A DNA stretch of 64,000 nt from Musa acuminata AAA Group (lineage: Eukaryota; Streptophyta; Magnoliopsida; Zingiberales; Musaceae): positions 34,643,501 to 34,707,500 of the forward strand of contig NC_088344.1 of the NCBI RefSeq assembly GCF_036884655.1. The letters are read 5' to 3'. The notes under the pieces are model-generated. The model saw nothing but the letters and a program-made list of their open reading frames with translations, was not told the DNA's origin and ran no database searches. The position numbers and the translations under genes were made by a program. Below, piece after piece: positions 12,801 to 22,519 of the stretch (position 1 is its first letter; each line of letters starts with the position of its first letter).

Positions 12801-15731
12801 GCCATAATATATTGGTACGTGTCGTGAAATGATATCATGAATCCATTTTAATGCATAAGCGAGAATATAAAAGAATGTCATCTCAGCATTCATATCATCA
12901 ATCTCATCATCCCCATGAGAAATGTTTTCATAGAAGAGAACAACCAACCCAGGGATTTAACAGGGCTCCCATGCTGACGCATGCTAACCTCCATAACAAA
13001 TTTAATGCAGCGATGAAGTCTTTTTTTGGTGTCTTTTCGACAACCACTGATGTAGTATCTGATTTTCTCTTTTATTTTTTCCTTCTTTGCTCCTTTTATT
13101 AATACTTATCACCTTAATAAAGTAAGATAACAATTCCCAGTTTTCGACAAAAAAAATAGTAGTGACTAGTGAATGCTTTGTAAGATATGGGAACTGCAAC
13201 AAGTACCTGACCCAGAAGAGCAGGAACACAGTTGGGATCTTCCACTAATGCAATTCTAAACGATTCAGATGCTGTCTGAAGTTCACCTTTCGCTACATAA
13301 AGCTGACCTGTGTGAAAGATCCAAAACAGCAAGTAAATATTTCCTATGTTTAAAGATGATCTCAGTTATGTGCATTTTCTTAGGAGGAAACCAAGTGATA
13401 ATATTTCAATAAACCACAAGACTAACCTCATAATAACCAGAAAATTTTGCATAATAATACCTGTTGCAACTTGCACGCTCATTGCATTCGTATTTTATGT
13501 CGATTAGACAGGTTTTTCTAAGAAAAAAACTTGTGACTAAAGCACCAGAACATCATGTATGTTGTTTAGCACAACAAAGTGTCATGGAAATATCATAAAG
13601 TTGTCAACATCCATAAAAGCACACAGACACAAAGATCCAAACAAGGCGAGACCCTAGGCACCTGAAAAGTCACTTCCTAGCGCAAGATGGCACATCCAGT
13701 TCTGGATTGCAATCACGAGGTACAAACCGCATGGCAAATTCTAGCAAGTAAAACCAAAGAAATGAACCCAAACCTTTCCCGATCCATGTATAGGGTTCAT
13801 GTGCATCAATTCTTGATGCTCTATTATAGTACTGGGTTGCTGAAATAAAATGCTCCTCCTTGTCTCGTTGTTTTGTTTCAATCTTCCCCAAATAAGTGTA
13901 GTACGCAGCCAAGGCATTTAGTATAGCGATCCTCTCATACTTGACATCAGCATAATACTCATCGATCTCTGCAACAAAGAAAATATTATAAAGCACCTAA
14001 CAAACATCTAAACACTCATATAAATCGGTAAATAAAAATTAAACAGACATCAATGGACTTCAGGCTTCTTTGTATTTTATAATAACTCGAAACAAAATCT
14101 TCCTTCAATAAGGTGGGAGAAAATAATGGTACCTGGGCTTGATCCTTCCTCCAAAATCTGCCGAAATTGGTCGAGTTTCCCTTGCTTAAAGTACTCTCTC
14201 TGTGTTGACGCAAATGAAAAATAAGTTGACACTGTAGGAAGCAAATAAATGGTATTATTTTGAAATTATAAAATCAATGAACCAAGTGCTGATGTGCCTG
14301 AAGCAGATCAACAAACTTATATTCTCCATTTTCCAGGAAGCACAGAAAACCTTCATAGTTTAGTTTCGGCTTGACTAAGGTTCTCTTAGCAATGATCACA
14401 ACGCTTGCTGATAGGAAAATCAGAAAGAGTATATTTGCTTTCCATCGTTTCAATTGAATCAATACCAAGTCCATTCAATTGCAAACGAGGGTTTCGCTCT
14501 TATCCAAGGCTAAACATACGTCAGTTTTTTTTTTTTTTTTTCGCATGACCGTGATGCTCTCACTTGGTTAGTCTGAGTATAAATGTAAGAAAGACTTCTT
14601 AGCTTTCTTGACTTGTGCAATGTAATTTCACACATGCTTCAGAACCTGGTTCAAAATATACAGTGTATGATGGAATTTACACTTCTTATCTTTCTTCTCA
14701 GTATTGCTTCTTTGGCAATATTGGTCGATAAGCTTCGTTGTGATGAAATTTTAATCAAATTACAGTTCAACTATGATATGCTATGTTAGTCAATTATGCT
14801 ATGCTAGTATATGATGGAATTTAATTCACTCTTACGTTCATATCATTGTGGTAGTTATACATTTATTTTATAAGCAAAATTTCCTTATATGATGGAAATT
14901 AAAAAATAATTTAGTCAATTATGCTATACTAGTATATGATGGAATTTAATTCACTCTTATGTTCATATCATTGTGGTAGTTATACATTTATTTTATAAGC
15001 AAAATTTCCTTGTGGCAACTTTCATTTTCAACCTAAACATCTCACTTTTGGAAGTAATAAATTAGCAACGAATAAATTTAAAAAGTAGTGCAAGATATAG
15101 TTCCTCAATTCCCTGCAAAATCCAACTATGTAAACCACCATTATAAAAATTTAAATTATAGTGAAAAAGAAAAAAATAGCAATTCTTGATATCCCTATAC
15201 AGACACACACACAAATCAAGAACAGCAGCAAGAATTATCAGCTTGTGGAAACACATCCAAAAAACTTAAAATAAAAAAGAATGATTAAGGATTATCCAAA
15301 GAAATTATGCTATTTTTTTTGTCTGATGCTAGCTGAAACGAAGTGCAAACTTGAGTAACTCAGTTTCTTGCTAACCATAAACAAACAAAGAAATTAAAGC
15401 ACGAGAAATCAATGACAGCAAAGGACAACCGCGTCAAAAAAACTAACTCTATACCTACAAAACTAGAGATTATTGAAACTTCTAGGAAGGGTCCAACCAG
15501 AGTCCAATTAGAAAGATTAAAAAGGACGACGGAACAGAGAGGGAAAAGAGCAAAATAAACGGGAATGGAAGAGGGGGAGCCGACCGCAATGATGAGCCAG
15601 AGGTGGAGCGGAGCCTGCTCGGCCTTGAGGATGTCGATCATGTCGGTGGCGTCGCGAGGCAGATGATCGAGCGCCACCATCACCTCCTCCTCCGAGTTCT
15701 GGACCGGGATGTACACCACGCCCCCCATCAT
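894..15731 (-). CDS. CTR9: CTR9 homologue, Paf1 complex TPR subunit (partial, 3' end outside window)
   Basis: CTR9 is the TPR scaffold subunit of the nuclear Paf1 complex, which travels with RNA polymerase II and supports H3K4/H3K36 methylation; the Arabidopsis orthologue VIP6/ELF8 controls flowering-repressor genes. Seventeen exons (high-low): 15731-15585, 14199-14133, 13968-13774, 13307-13207, 9914-9828, 9707-9591, 9506-9443, 9296-9082, 8927-8843, 6743-6643, 6528-6436, 5920-5852, 4565-4473, 4284-4030, 1443-1363, 1293-1135, 989-894. They give 675 in-frame residues, against about 1,090 in the full family protein. Visible marks: N-terminus MMGGVVYIPVQNSEEEV; IDEYYADVKYERIAILNALA; a run of TPR units including CRYKLGQFEKARQAFQRVLQ, NHFFFTGQHFLVEQLTETAL and PWNKVTTLFNYARLLEQV. 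The remaining TPRs and the charged C-terminal tail must lie left of position 1; bases 1-893 are intron. Intron 6 appears to use a GC donor. Start chosen because the conserved VYIPVQNSEEEV begins there. Confidence 0.95.
2274..2573. mobile_element. MITE-like element rich in ATACCG motifs
   Basis: A 300-bp block in CTR9 intron 14 is bounded by perfect 10-bp inverted terminal repeats, CAAGGTTCAC at 2274-2283 and its reverse complement GTGAACCTTG at 2564-2573. The interior is a degenerate succession of ACCGGT, ATACCG and GGTAC-like words on both strands, unlike the AT-rich intron around it. It has no coding potential. A target-site duplication is not obvious. Similar CAAGGTT/AACCTTG words recur nearby (around 3401 and 2657), so boundaries may be composite. 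Confidence 0.55.
12145..12480 (+). mobile_element. RTE-type LINE 3' end remnant
   Basis: In CTR9 intron 4, on the strand opposite to the gene, one frame reads the C-terminal end of a plant LINE reverse transcriptase: REQLGITSIEDKMR, a stop, then LRWYGHMSRR, RGRPIKTLIETMNKDLSTLN and RQKIHVADLK. This is the usual order at the end of plant RTE-type ORFs (GHV.RR, RGRPKKTW, DL..L.L, KRIHVADP). It is followed by a TTGTTTTGGTTTTTGTTG-like T/G-rich tail at about 12445-12465. Only the 3' end is present and a stop interrupts it, so it is a dead, 5'-truncated copy. Confidence 0.8.
14786..15011. repeat. 101-bp direct duplication in CTR9 intron 1
   Basis: Bases 14786-14886 and 14911-15011 are direct copies 125 bp apart. 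By eye they differ at only two positions (GCTATGC versus GCTATAC, and CTTACG versus CTTATG). A 24-bp AT-rich spacer carrying a further partial ATATGATGGAA copy separates them. The near identity in an AT-rich intron suggests a recent local duplication. Confidence 0.9.
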
Positions 15732-15910
15732 CCCCTTGCTCGATCAGCCACGCCCCCGATATTATGCCCTTCTGCCCCCGTTCTCTCTCTCTCTCCCCTT
15801 CTCTTCTCTCTCTAGGTTTTTATGTCCCTTTTCCTTTCCCTGGCCCGTCTTTCTTTCTTTTAATCCAGAAACAGAAACCAATATACGAGTTGCCGATTAA
15901 TGCTGCGTCT

Positions 15911-15939
15911 GGGTCGGGTTCGGGTTCGGGTTCGGTTCG
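15911..15939. repeat. GGGTTC hexamer repeat upstream of CTR9
   Basis: About five tandem copies of GGGTTCG/GGTTCGG-type hexamers lie about 180 bp upstream of the CTR9 start codon. The flanking 5' leader region (15770-15860) is a long CT tract on the plus strand, that is GA-rich on the gene strand. No clear TATA box was found for this gene. Confidence 0.6.
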
Positions 15940-16139
15940 TGCAAAATGCAGGAAGGGCCCACCTTGTCTTTGAGCCGTTACACCTCTTGACCTACGCAAT
16001 CAAACTAACACTGCCAAGTGCGTCAAGGGAGCTTTCTTAAATGAAATAAATAATTAATTCTTAAAAGAAAAAAAAAACTAAAAATGCACGAAGGGTTTTA
16101 CAGACGCACCTATTGTATTAGTATCACGTGCGATGCATG

Positions 16140-16400
16140 TGACGATCTTAACAAGTTCTCCCTTGTCGACGAAGTACAGAACTCCAATATCGATCACCAA
16201 TTATATTGGCAATAAATCTGTTCAATTCAAAAGTGAATTAGAAAAAATTGCCAGAAAAGCAATTGAGATTCCTAATTATCATTGTAAATGCTAATTGCAC
16301 ACTCAGAAGATTGTTATATTTCTTACAAGCACGAAGCAGCAATATAAGAAAATGGCATGATTCTCCGAAGCTAAGCGAGGAACCACTGCGAAACCAGACA
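16140..16400 (-). pseudogene. Displaced fragment of CTR9 exon 13 and intron 12
   Basis: The segment aligns in the same orientation with about 4455-4805 inside CTR9. The clearest block is 16283-16317 against 4679-4713, about 35 bp with one visible mismatch (TGTAAATGCTAATTGCACA, then TCAGAAGATTGTTAT). A second block is the exon 13 part: 16156-16205 (TTCTCCCTT, then AAGTACAGAACTCCAATAT) against 4478-4530. About 75 bp between the two blocks is missing. It lies about 400 bp upstream of the CTR9 start codon, carries no open frame and is best read as a decayed partial gene duplication. Confidence 0.8.
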
Positions 16401-16450
16401 TAATGTGGAGCGCAGGAAAAGCGATCGAGAAAGCATAACGTCACAGATAA

Positions 16451-17225
16451 CAGGAAGCGTAAGAAACCAGAGAGGACGGGAACAATTTACAGCGGCAAAG
16501 CAAAACGCGTCGGTTCAAAGAAGAGAGCATGGGATCAAGGGATGACCAAAAACAAAAGCCATCAAGAATCTACTTCAAGAACTCGAATCGAGTCAAGAAA
16601 AGAGGCTACTCGCTCTTCGATTTCACGGCAAGAAGAACCCGGAACAACCAACCCAAGACACAAAGTACAGGTCGAAGCGATTTTACCTTCTCTGCAACGT
16701 CGAGCAACAAGGAAACGAACCACGAGAGAAGCAATCAAAAAACCACTTCGAGATGTCAAAGCAATTGAAGAGAGGATGGATCAAGAACAATACCTTGCCG
16801 CCGTATCGAGTTCCTGTTGCTCGTTTCTCTCTCATGCTGAAACTCCAGATTATTATTTCGAGCCAGAGTTAGGCTGAAGCGAAAGAAAAGGGATCAAGAA
16901 GACATAAAGCAAAGGATCGCAGGAAGCGAAAGCAATCAGAGAGGAAGGAAATAATTTACAGCAGAAACCATCGGAGAAAAAACATTCAAGAAACCAACTC
17001 GGAAACCAAATTGTGACATAATGAGCATCATCGATCACAGTTTGAGCCCAAACCGTGAATAGGAACGTTAGGAAACAAGAGGAACACACCTCTGAAACCA
17101 CAGGATTGAGACGAGCAAACCCATTCAAGAAACCCCATCAAGAACTCGAAGCAAGCCCGGAAACAATCGGCGGAAAAGCATTCAAGAAATCAACTCGAAT
17201 CGAGTCAAGATCAGAGAAGAAGCAT
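16451..17225. repeat. Degenerate, permuted direct repeats
   Basis: Several 20-45 bp words recur in shuffled order. 16451-16493 pairs with 16920-16962 (CAGGAAGCG, then AGAGAGGA, then AATTTACAGC). 16581-16598 pairs with 17193-17210 (ACTCGAATCGAGTCAAGA). GCATGGGATC occurs at about 16528 and 17223. ATTCAAGAAA(C/T)C is present several times. ACTCGAATCGAGT is itself a palindrome. No protein family is recognisable in the overlapping short frames. Confidence 0.65.
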
Positions 17226-17249
17226 GGGATCGAGCGCATTGCCTAGTCT

Positions 17250-18530
17250 CTTCCGGCTGCGCGTGCGCCCTTCCGCTCTTCCTCCGGCTGCTCGCTCTTT
17301 CATTGCACGACACAAACAAATCCAATTGCCCCAATAAAAGAAACAATAGGGACTCTGCGCGCCGTCGAACGAACCGAGCTCAAGCTCAATACATCTGATT
17401 TAACCGCCCTGGGAGCCATGCAGATTTACCACGGACGAGGGTTCAGGAAGCTCCATCTCGACGTCACCCAGACGTGTAGGGCCCACCGGGGGGATGATCC
17501 TGGGTCCGATCCGGATCGTAGCGGACGAGGCTGTGTAGCCCGTCTCGGACACTTCGTGTGATACTGTTATCGGCAAACGCGAATCCGACGTGACCTGTGG
17601 GTCCCGTTCAAGCCACGTCGCCTCAATGGCTGTCTCTTCCGCGAGATTACGCTTCACGGTTCTCCCTGTCCAGCCACCGAAAGCTCACCACGTGGCGAGA
17701 CTGACAAAAGGTGGTGGAAAGCCTTTGTTCCGTTCTCTTTTGATGCGATTCTTTTTTTCAGTCGTCGTCTCGAATGGCCACAATGCCTAGAAACTTGATA
17801 AGGTTGCTGCAATCGGCGATCTCACAATGCAGATGGTAGCAGCACCTTAAGGAGGTCATTGATGAGGCCAGAGCAGTCGAGGAGGCAGTAGCACCGGCCA
17901 CATAAGCCATGGAATCTGTGGAGAAGATAGCGTCGTCGCCGAAGAGGCCACCGAGTAAGCCAAGTCAGAGGCAGAGACTTCCACAAGAAACCACAATAAC
18001 TCCAGCCGCTGAGAAGACGACTTTAGCCTCCAGCAGCTCCGGCTGCAACGGACGAAGCGGAGGCTGCGGAGGAGAGTGGGTGTTGTTGAGCTTGAGCGTG
18101 GAGTCAGGAACCCAAGTAAATTCTCGACACCGTATGATTGACAGTAGGCGTAGTAAAATCCTTTTAGAGTTCATATCATGCAATGCCATGTGTCATGGGT
18201 ATATGTTCTGAGTTGTAGTCCTTATCGAAGTACATAATTGGAGGGTCCACGATTTCCCCATCTCGCAATCCCAGGTTCAGTCATGTGTCATGCATGTTGC
18301 TGTGGTGGCAGACCACCACACGCGGATAAGACTGCACCAAGCACATGATCTCGAGCGTTTGTACTACGAGGAAGATAAGGTTTCTTATTGAGTTGCTTGC
18401 ACCTTTTACAACTCCATGATTCTCTCCTTCAACATATGGTTAATGCACGTCATGTCACGTAGCATCACTTACCTAATGTTTGGCGAAATATTATTCTATG
18501 CTACAGGCATATATGTGCTTCATCAAAATA
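17250..18530. other. GC-richer promoter-like DNA without a recognisable gene
   Basis: This stretch is GC-rich compared with its flanks. It carries words common in monocot promoters, such as GGGCCCACC near 17481 and a CCACGTGGC G-box near 17690. Short frames exist on both strands (for example minus 17657-17400 and plus 17909-18211), but none shows a known domain, a conserved motif or splice-supported extension. It may be the promoter of a gene that has been lost. I see nothing firm from 17800 to 18530. Confidence 0.4.
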
Positions 18531-18534
18531 ATAG

Positions 18535-18652
18535 TCGATAATCCTCACCCGAAATCTTATCTCCGGCAGGATACGTACATGTGATTCCTTAATATCATAA
18601 TTACTCGATAAACCCTCACCTGAAATCTTATCTCCAGCAGGATACGTACATG
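18535..18652. repeat. About 47-bp direct repeat, two copies
   Basis: 18535-18581 and 18605-18652 are direct copies with a 70-bp period. Both contain TCGATAA, CCTCACC, GAAATCTTATCTCC and GCAGGATACGTACATG in the same order, with a few substitutions and one inserted base. The unit is non-coding and its origin is unknown. Confidence 0.85.
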
Positions 18653-19079
18653 CTTGGTCTAGAAAATGCTCCCCCAGGAATCACATCAGTGACGGTGACG
18701 ACCAAGCCAACAACATACTAAATGCTTAATCTTTCCACCTACGAATTAATTTGAATCACGTAAAATTAATATTTGATAGGATATATTCTGGCATCTCTCC
18801 CGTAGTCAACCATCACATCAAAGTCAATGTGATGCCTCCAAGTTGACGTGATGCACTGCATCAACATTTCACCTTAAACTCGTATGGGATAGTCATATCG
18901 TATGTTTATTATGCCCACATCACCTCGAGGTTGTATGAGACGATGCTAAATGGTACAAGATAGCTCGGGAAGTACAAAACAATGTCGTGCAGTGCAGGAT
19001 TAAGCAGGTTGGTTAGCACCTGTAGGGCGTACAAACCAGCCACCTAAGATGTTGACGACCTCATACAATCACCTTTGAT

Positions 19080-19330
19080 TGTGGATATAAAAGTCGACAT
19101 ATGGGCTAAAGAAGACCTCGAATATCTAAACTTGTATAATTTTTTTTTACTAACTTAAGTTTTGAAGGAATCAAGTCGAAGAATTCACTTTCGATCTCAA
19201 CTTATGTGTAAGAATTAGGAGCTTGACGTAGAAAGACAAAGCGCTATAAAATGCACCCAACTTGATCTACCTTGGACTGACTCCAATCTGGCCTTAACTC
19301 ATGCTAACTAAGAAGTCACGTTTGACGACT
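19080..19330 (+). mobile_element. Probable Ty3/gypsy LTR remnant
   Basis: The order TATAAAAGTCGAC, ACTAACTTAAG, a spacer, CTCAACTTATGTGTAAG and AGGAGCTTGACGT resembles the layout of plant gypsy LTRs (TATA box, then a TAACTTAAGC word, then an ACTT.TGTG word, then GGAGCTCGAC). The same layout occurs, better preserved, in the antisense LTR at about 41048-41390. No terminal repeats or partner LTR are visible here. Confidence 0.4.
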
Positions 19331-20625
19331 TTACGCATATATCTGGATCAAACCGTGTTAACTCCTCGGTTATAATATGAAGTTACACAATAATATTAAT
19401 GTTTTAACATTAGCTGCGACTCAAACGAGGAGTTCCGATGGCATATTGCAACTGAACGTTAAATCAAATAAATCTCTATCTAAATCGAAATGTTCTTTCC
19501 CGCACAGAGAAAGGGATGAAGGCGTGCAGTCAGTGCAAGCTCGGGCAATTGCGTAGTAGGTAGAACGTTGAAGAGTGCACTCAAGGATGCAAGCTAATTC
19601 CAAGCTGACAGTCCTCACCAACCAGCAGTAATCCAAGCGTCGCTTTTGTGTGCCAGATTGGGAGTCCTTTTCCCCTTCTTGTATTGGCCCCAAGGCAGTC
19701 CAAAGGGCACAAGAGAAGCCACAGGACGGGCGAAGACGAGAGCTGTGTTGGCCATATCTGCGGCGAGAAGTCACAAAGGCGTCCTTGTGGGTGCCTCCCC
19801 GACTCTAAAATAAATACGCTGTGGAGTCAATCACAGAGAGATCGTTTCGTGAGGGTCACATTTTCTATTCCTACGTTCGAACATGTTTTACGGTCCTCTG
19901 GAATATGCTCGCAGCCTCCCCTTCTTCCTACTCCTCGCATGGTTGATATCTGGAAGCGTGGCTTGACCGGAGATGATCACTGTGGACGACATCTGTGCAT
20001 GCTTCCACCGAAAGCATGGAGTCTTTTATTAATGCTACAGAATCATTTTCTTCTAATTTTAATCGTGATAATGTTCGACCTCGTTCTGTCAATTGATATA
20101 CCTTTCGAAGATCGAGCGACCGACAGAGCGACACCCTTCCACTGGATTTGCTCAGATGCAACACGTGATGCACTTACGCCGGACGGACGGATAAGAATAC
20201 GCATGGGACCCTGAGACACGTCCACCGGAAGATGCCTGACAGAGACGTTGCTGGGGTGGTGGCAGATTACTAGCCGTCAGATCAGGAATCGACGGGCGTG
20301 ATGTTGGGTTGCTGGTGCCCGTGGTTCTATCTTCTGCGTGGTTTGTCCCTGTCAACTTTTCTTTTCTATCATCTCCTCTTTTTTTTTCTTTTTCTTTTTT
20401 TTGGGTTTAAAGGTCACATAAAAAAGAGTTGATATTGGAGGAAATCTCAACTCTACTGGACCTTATCGTTATCCACACAAACGCCTTACTCGCGGGACCC
20501 ACTTTCTAAGTGGCCAACCACGATATGACTTTGGCCCACGTCACTCGTGCCACGTCATCCACATGGTCGATCGCCGCGTATCAAATCCAGATCTCTTACA
20601 TTACACGCGCCAAAAAAAGAAAAAT

Positions 20626-20645
20626 AATAATAATAATAATAAAAG
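20626..20645. repeat. (AAT)n microsatellite downstream of DUF506
   Basis: About six AAT/ATA units lie some 40 bp past the stop codon of the DUF506 gene, probably inside its 3' UTR. The expansion is short. Confidence 0.7.
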
Positions 20646-20685
20646 AAGAAACTCGTCACTATTATCCGCCGCCGCAGCCTTCGTC

Positions 20686-21642
20686 TCAACGGGTTCGCGC
20701 GGCAGGAGTCGCCGGGCGAGCCGTCGCCGCGAACCTCACCGCCCTGCACTTGATGTCGCCTTCTGGGACGGTAGCGGCGGCAGCGGCGGCGGCGACGAGG
20801 GAGGCCGGCAACGGGTTGGTGGTTCGCCGGTATGGTCCTAGCCACTTGGCGAGCATGTAGCGGCTCTTGCGCCACGGCGGCACGTGCAGACCCTGTGCCC
20901 GCAGCGACCTCCTCGCCGCGTCCGCCACTGCCCGCACCACCTGCCGCACCGCCTCCTCTCCCGCCACCGCCACCCGCGGCACCGCCGCCACCACGCCCTT
21001 GTATGCTTCTGTCGCCCTCGCCACCTCGAACTCCGCGGCGAAGCCCAAGTCCACGATGTACCTCCTCCCCTGCCCGTGTCCATTTCCTCGCGCCGCTACC
21101 ACGTCGATGTACTCGTGGTTCCCGGCGGCAAGCCCCCCGGATGCTTCCCACCTCGCCTTGCAGATCCCGGCATTGTAGCCCGCCGCCCTCAGTTGCGCCA
21201 TCACCGTCCGCCTGAAGACTGAGGCGCCGCAGCTCGAGCTCAGCCAGGCGAGACCCTCAGTCGCCCTGGATACGTCAGCGGCTAGCCGTACCCGAAACGA
21301 GTCCAACTCGGCCACAGCGCGCATCAGCTCACAGACGGTCTCTGCGGCGACCCGATCCCGGTCCTCGTCGGCGTCGACGCCCTCGACGCTATCGTCACGG
21401 TCGGATCCTCCACTGCCCCCGTCGTCGGCAGCGGCGGAGGGCGTGTCGTAGTTACCACCGGTCTCGAGGAAGTCGTGGACGAGGCCGGAGAGGCAGGTTG
21501 CGCCGCCGTGATCGCTGCCGCTGCTGGCGCAGCTAGCGGCGCGGCCGGGGTCGTCGCCGCGGAGGCGCGCCCTCGCCTCGTCGTCGAGTGGGCCGGTGAC
21601 CCGCTTCGCCCGGATTTGTACCGCCATCTCTCGATTCTTCAC
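20686..21642 (-). CDS. DUF506 (PDDEXK_6) family protein, intronless
   Basis: A 318-residue single-exon protein of the plant DUF506/PDDEXK_6 family (PF04720), whose Arabidopsis members include the root-hair growth repressor RXR1. The family has a predicted nuclease-like fold, but activity is not shown. Signature blocks: QIRAKRVTGPLDDEARARL (residues 9-27); GYNAGICKARWE (155-166); the acidic strand EYIDV and RYIVDLGFAAEFEVAR (177-209); AARRSLRAQGLHVPPWRKSR and MLAKWLGPY (242-271). Residues 65-100 are an acidic/Ser-Gly low-complexity linker. The gene is very GC-rich, unlike its neighbours, which is common in grass and other monocot single-exon genes. Start at M1; M6 (MAVQIRAKRV) is an alternative. 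A TATA box lies about 90 bp upstream. Confidence 0.93.
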   Translation of the reverse strand: MKNREMAVQIRAKRVTGPLDDEARARLRGDDPGRAASCASSGSDHGGATCLSGLVHDFLETGGNYDTPSAAADDGGSGGSDRDDSVEGVDADEDRDRVAAETVCELMRAVAELDSFRVRLAADVSRATEGLAWLSSSCGASVFRRTVMAQLRAAGYNAGICKARWEASGGLAAGNHEYIDVVAARGNGHGQGRRYIVDLGFAAEFEVARATEAYKGVVAAVPRVAVAGEEAVRQVVRAVADAARRSLRAQGLHVPPWRKSRYMLAKWLGPYRRTTNPLPASLVAAAAAAATVPEGDIKCRAVRFAATARPATPAARTR

Positions 21643-21730
21643 GCCAAAATGCAGTGGGAAGAGAGAGGATTAGCACTCCACGGGAGGGGTCACAGACGCG
21701 GAGGGAGGAGGACGAAGGAGATAGGTGGGC

Positions 21731-21738
21731 CTTTTATA
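21731..21738 (-). promoter_or_regulatory. TATA box of the DUF506 gene
   Basis: The minus strand reads CCTATAAAAGG, a near-consensus plant TATA box, 89-96 bp upstream of the DUF506 start codon. It predicts transcription starting near 21705 with a 5' leader of about 60 bp. Confidence 0.8.
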
Positions 21739-22113
21739 GGAAGGGGAGACGGGATTCGGAGTTGGTAGGGGCCACGCGGGACCCTCATCTTCTTCTCAAT
21801 CAAAGGCAGGTTGGAAAGTCGGGTAAACGAACATCGCGTGCAAGAAGAATTGCGCTCCCCCTGGTTCTAATCCGGCGTGTTCTGGACTCCAAACCGATCG
21901 CTTCGACGCAGACTGCCGGTGGGAATATTCTTCGGAGATGCTGTCACTTTTCTAGTCTCCATTGCCTTTTCCATCTGTTCTGATCTCCAGACAATAACAT
22001 AAAAATCGAATTACTATACATTTTACATAGAAAAACACTTAAATCTATGTATTGGCGCACCTCGCAATGCTTTTAATTTTGTTACTAATAACAGGGACAT
22101 AAATTGGGGATGC

Positions 22114-22219
22114 CACGTGGCGACATAAGCTTGGCACACGGTGCTTCATGCACGTGACGGCTAGCGACGGACACGCGCGCGTTTGGCAAGTTCGGGCGCC
22201 GGGATGCGTCGTACACGTG
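22114..22219. promoter_or_regulatory. Cluster of three G-boxes in a divergent upstream region
   Basis: Three perfect CACGTG palindromes lie within 106 bp, at 22114-22119 (inside GCCACGTGGC), 22151-22156 and 22214-22219. CACGTG is the core bound by bHLH and bZIP factors. They sit 470-580 bp upstream of the DUF506 start and about 1.55 kb upstream of the sialidase-like gene, which is transcribed the other way. Control of either gene is inferred. Confidence 0.6.
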
Positions 22220-22321
22220 TAAGCGCGAGGGGGCGGGTGGCTCTTGGCGGAGCAGCAGGGGCAAGCTGGTGAGACAAAGGACGGGCGCTTTGAGTAATCC
22301 CAACCCATTGTACTCCATCAT

Positions 22322-22323
<2 letters not shown>

Positions 22324-22363
<40 letters not shown>
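22324..22363. repeat. (GA)n microsatellite
   Basis: About 20 uninterrupted GA dinucleotides lie in the divergent DUF506/sialidase-like intergenic region. GA tracts of this length are bound by BBR/BPC (GAGA-binding) factors in plants; that role is inferred here. Confidence 0.95.
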
Positions 22364-22365
<2 letters not shown>

Positions 22366-22519
22366 GGGCATGTCATGTGATTTGCACCCTCCAACCTTCC
22401 CTTTGTTTTCGCCTGATCATCTCTGCTTAGTCTTCCTATGATCCGAATATTAGATGAGAATATTATCGACTTGGTCATGAACAGAAGATACGACCATGGG
22501 GACGCCACTTGGAAATCTC

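Noticed and set aside
12851..13102. 83-codon frame in CTR9 intron 4
   Set aside because: Low-complexity His/Ser-rich start and hydrophobic T-rich end, no motif; intronic chance frame.
17400..17657. 85-codon frame on the minus strand
   Set aside because: Looks protein-like at a glance but has no known motif and lies in promoter-like GC-rich DNA; no supporting exons.
19648..20214. 188-codon open frame on the plus strand
   Set aside because: No recognisable domain, no conserved-looking blocks, no splice-supported partner and mixed composition; probably chance.
20555..21222. Several long frames overlapping the DUF506 gene on both strands
   Set aside because: They are shadows of a very GC-rich coding sequence, which lacks stops in other frames; the DUF506 frame alone has the family motifs.
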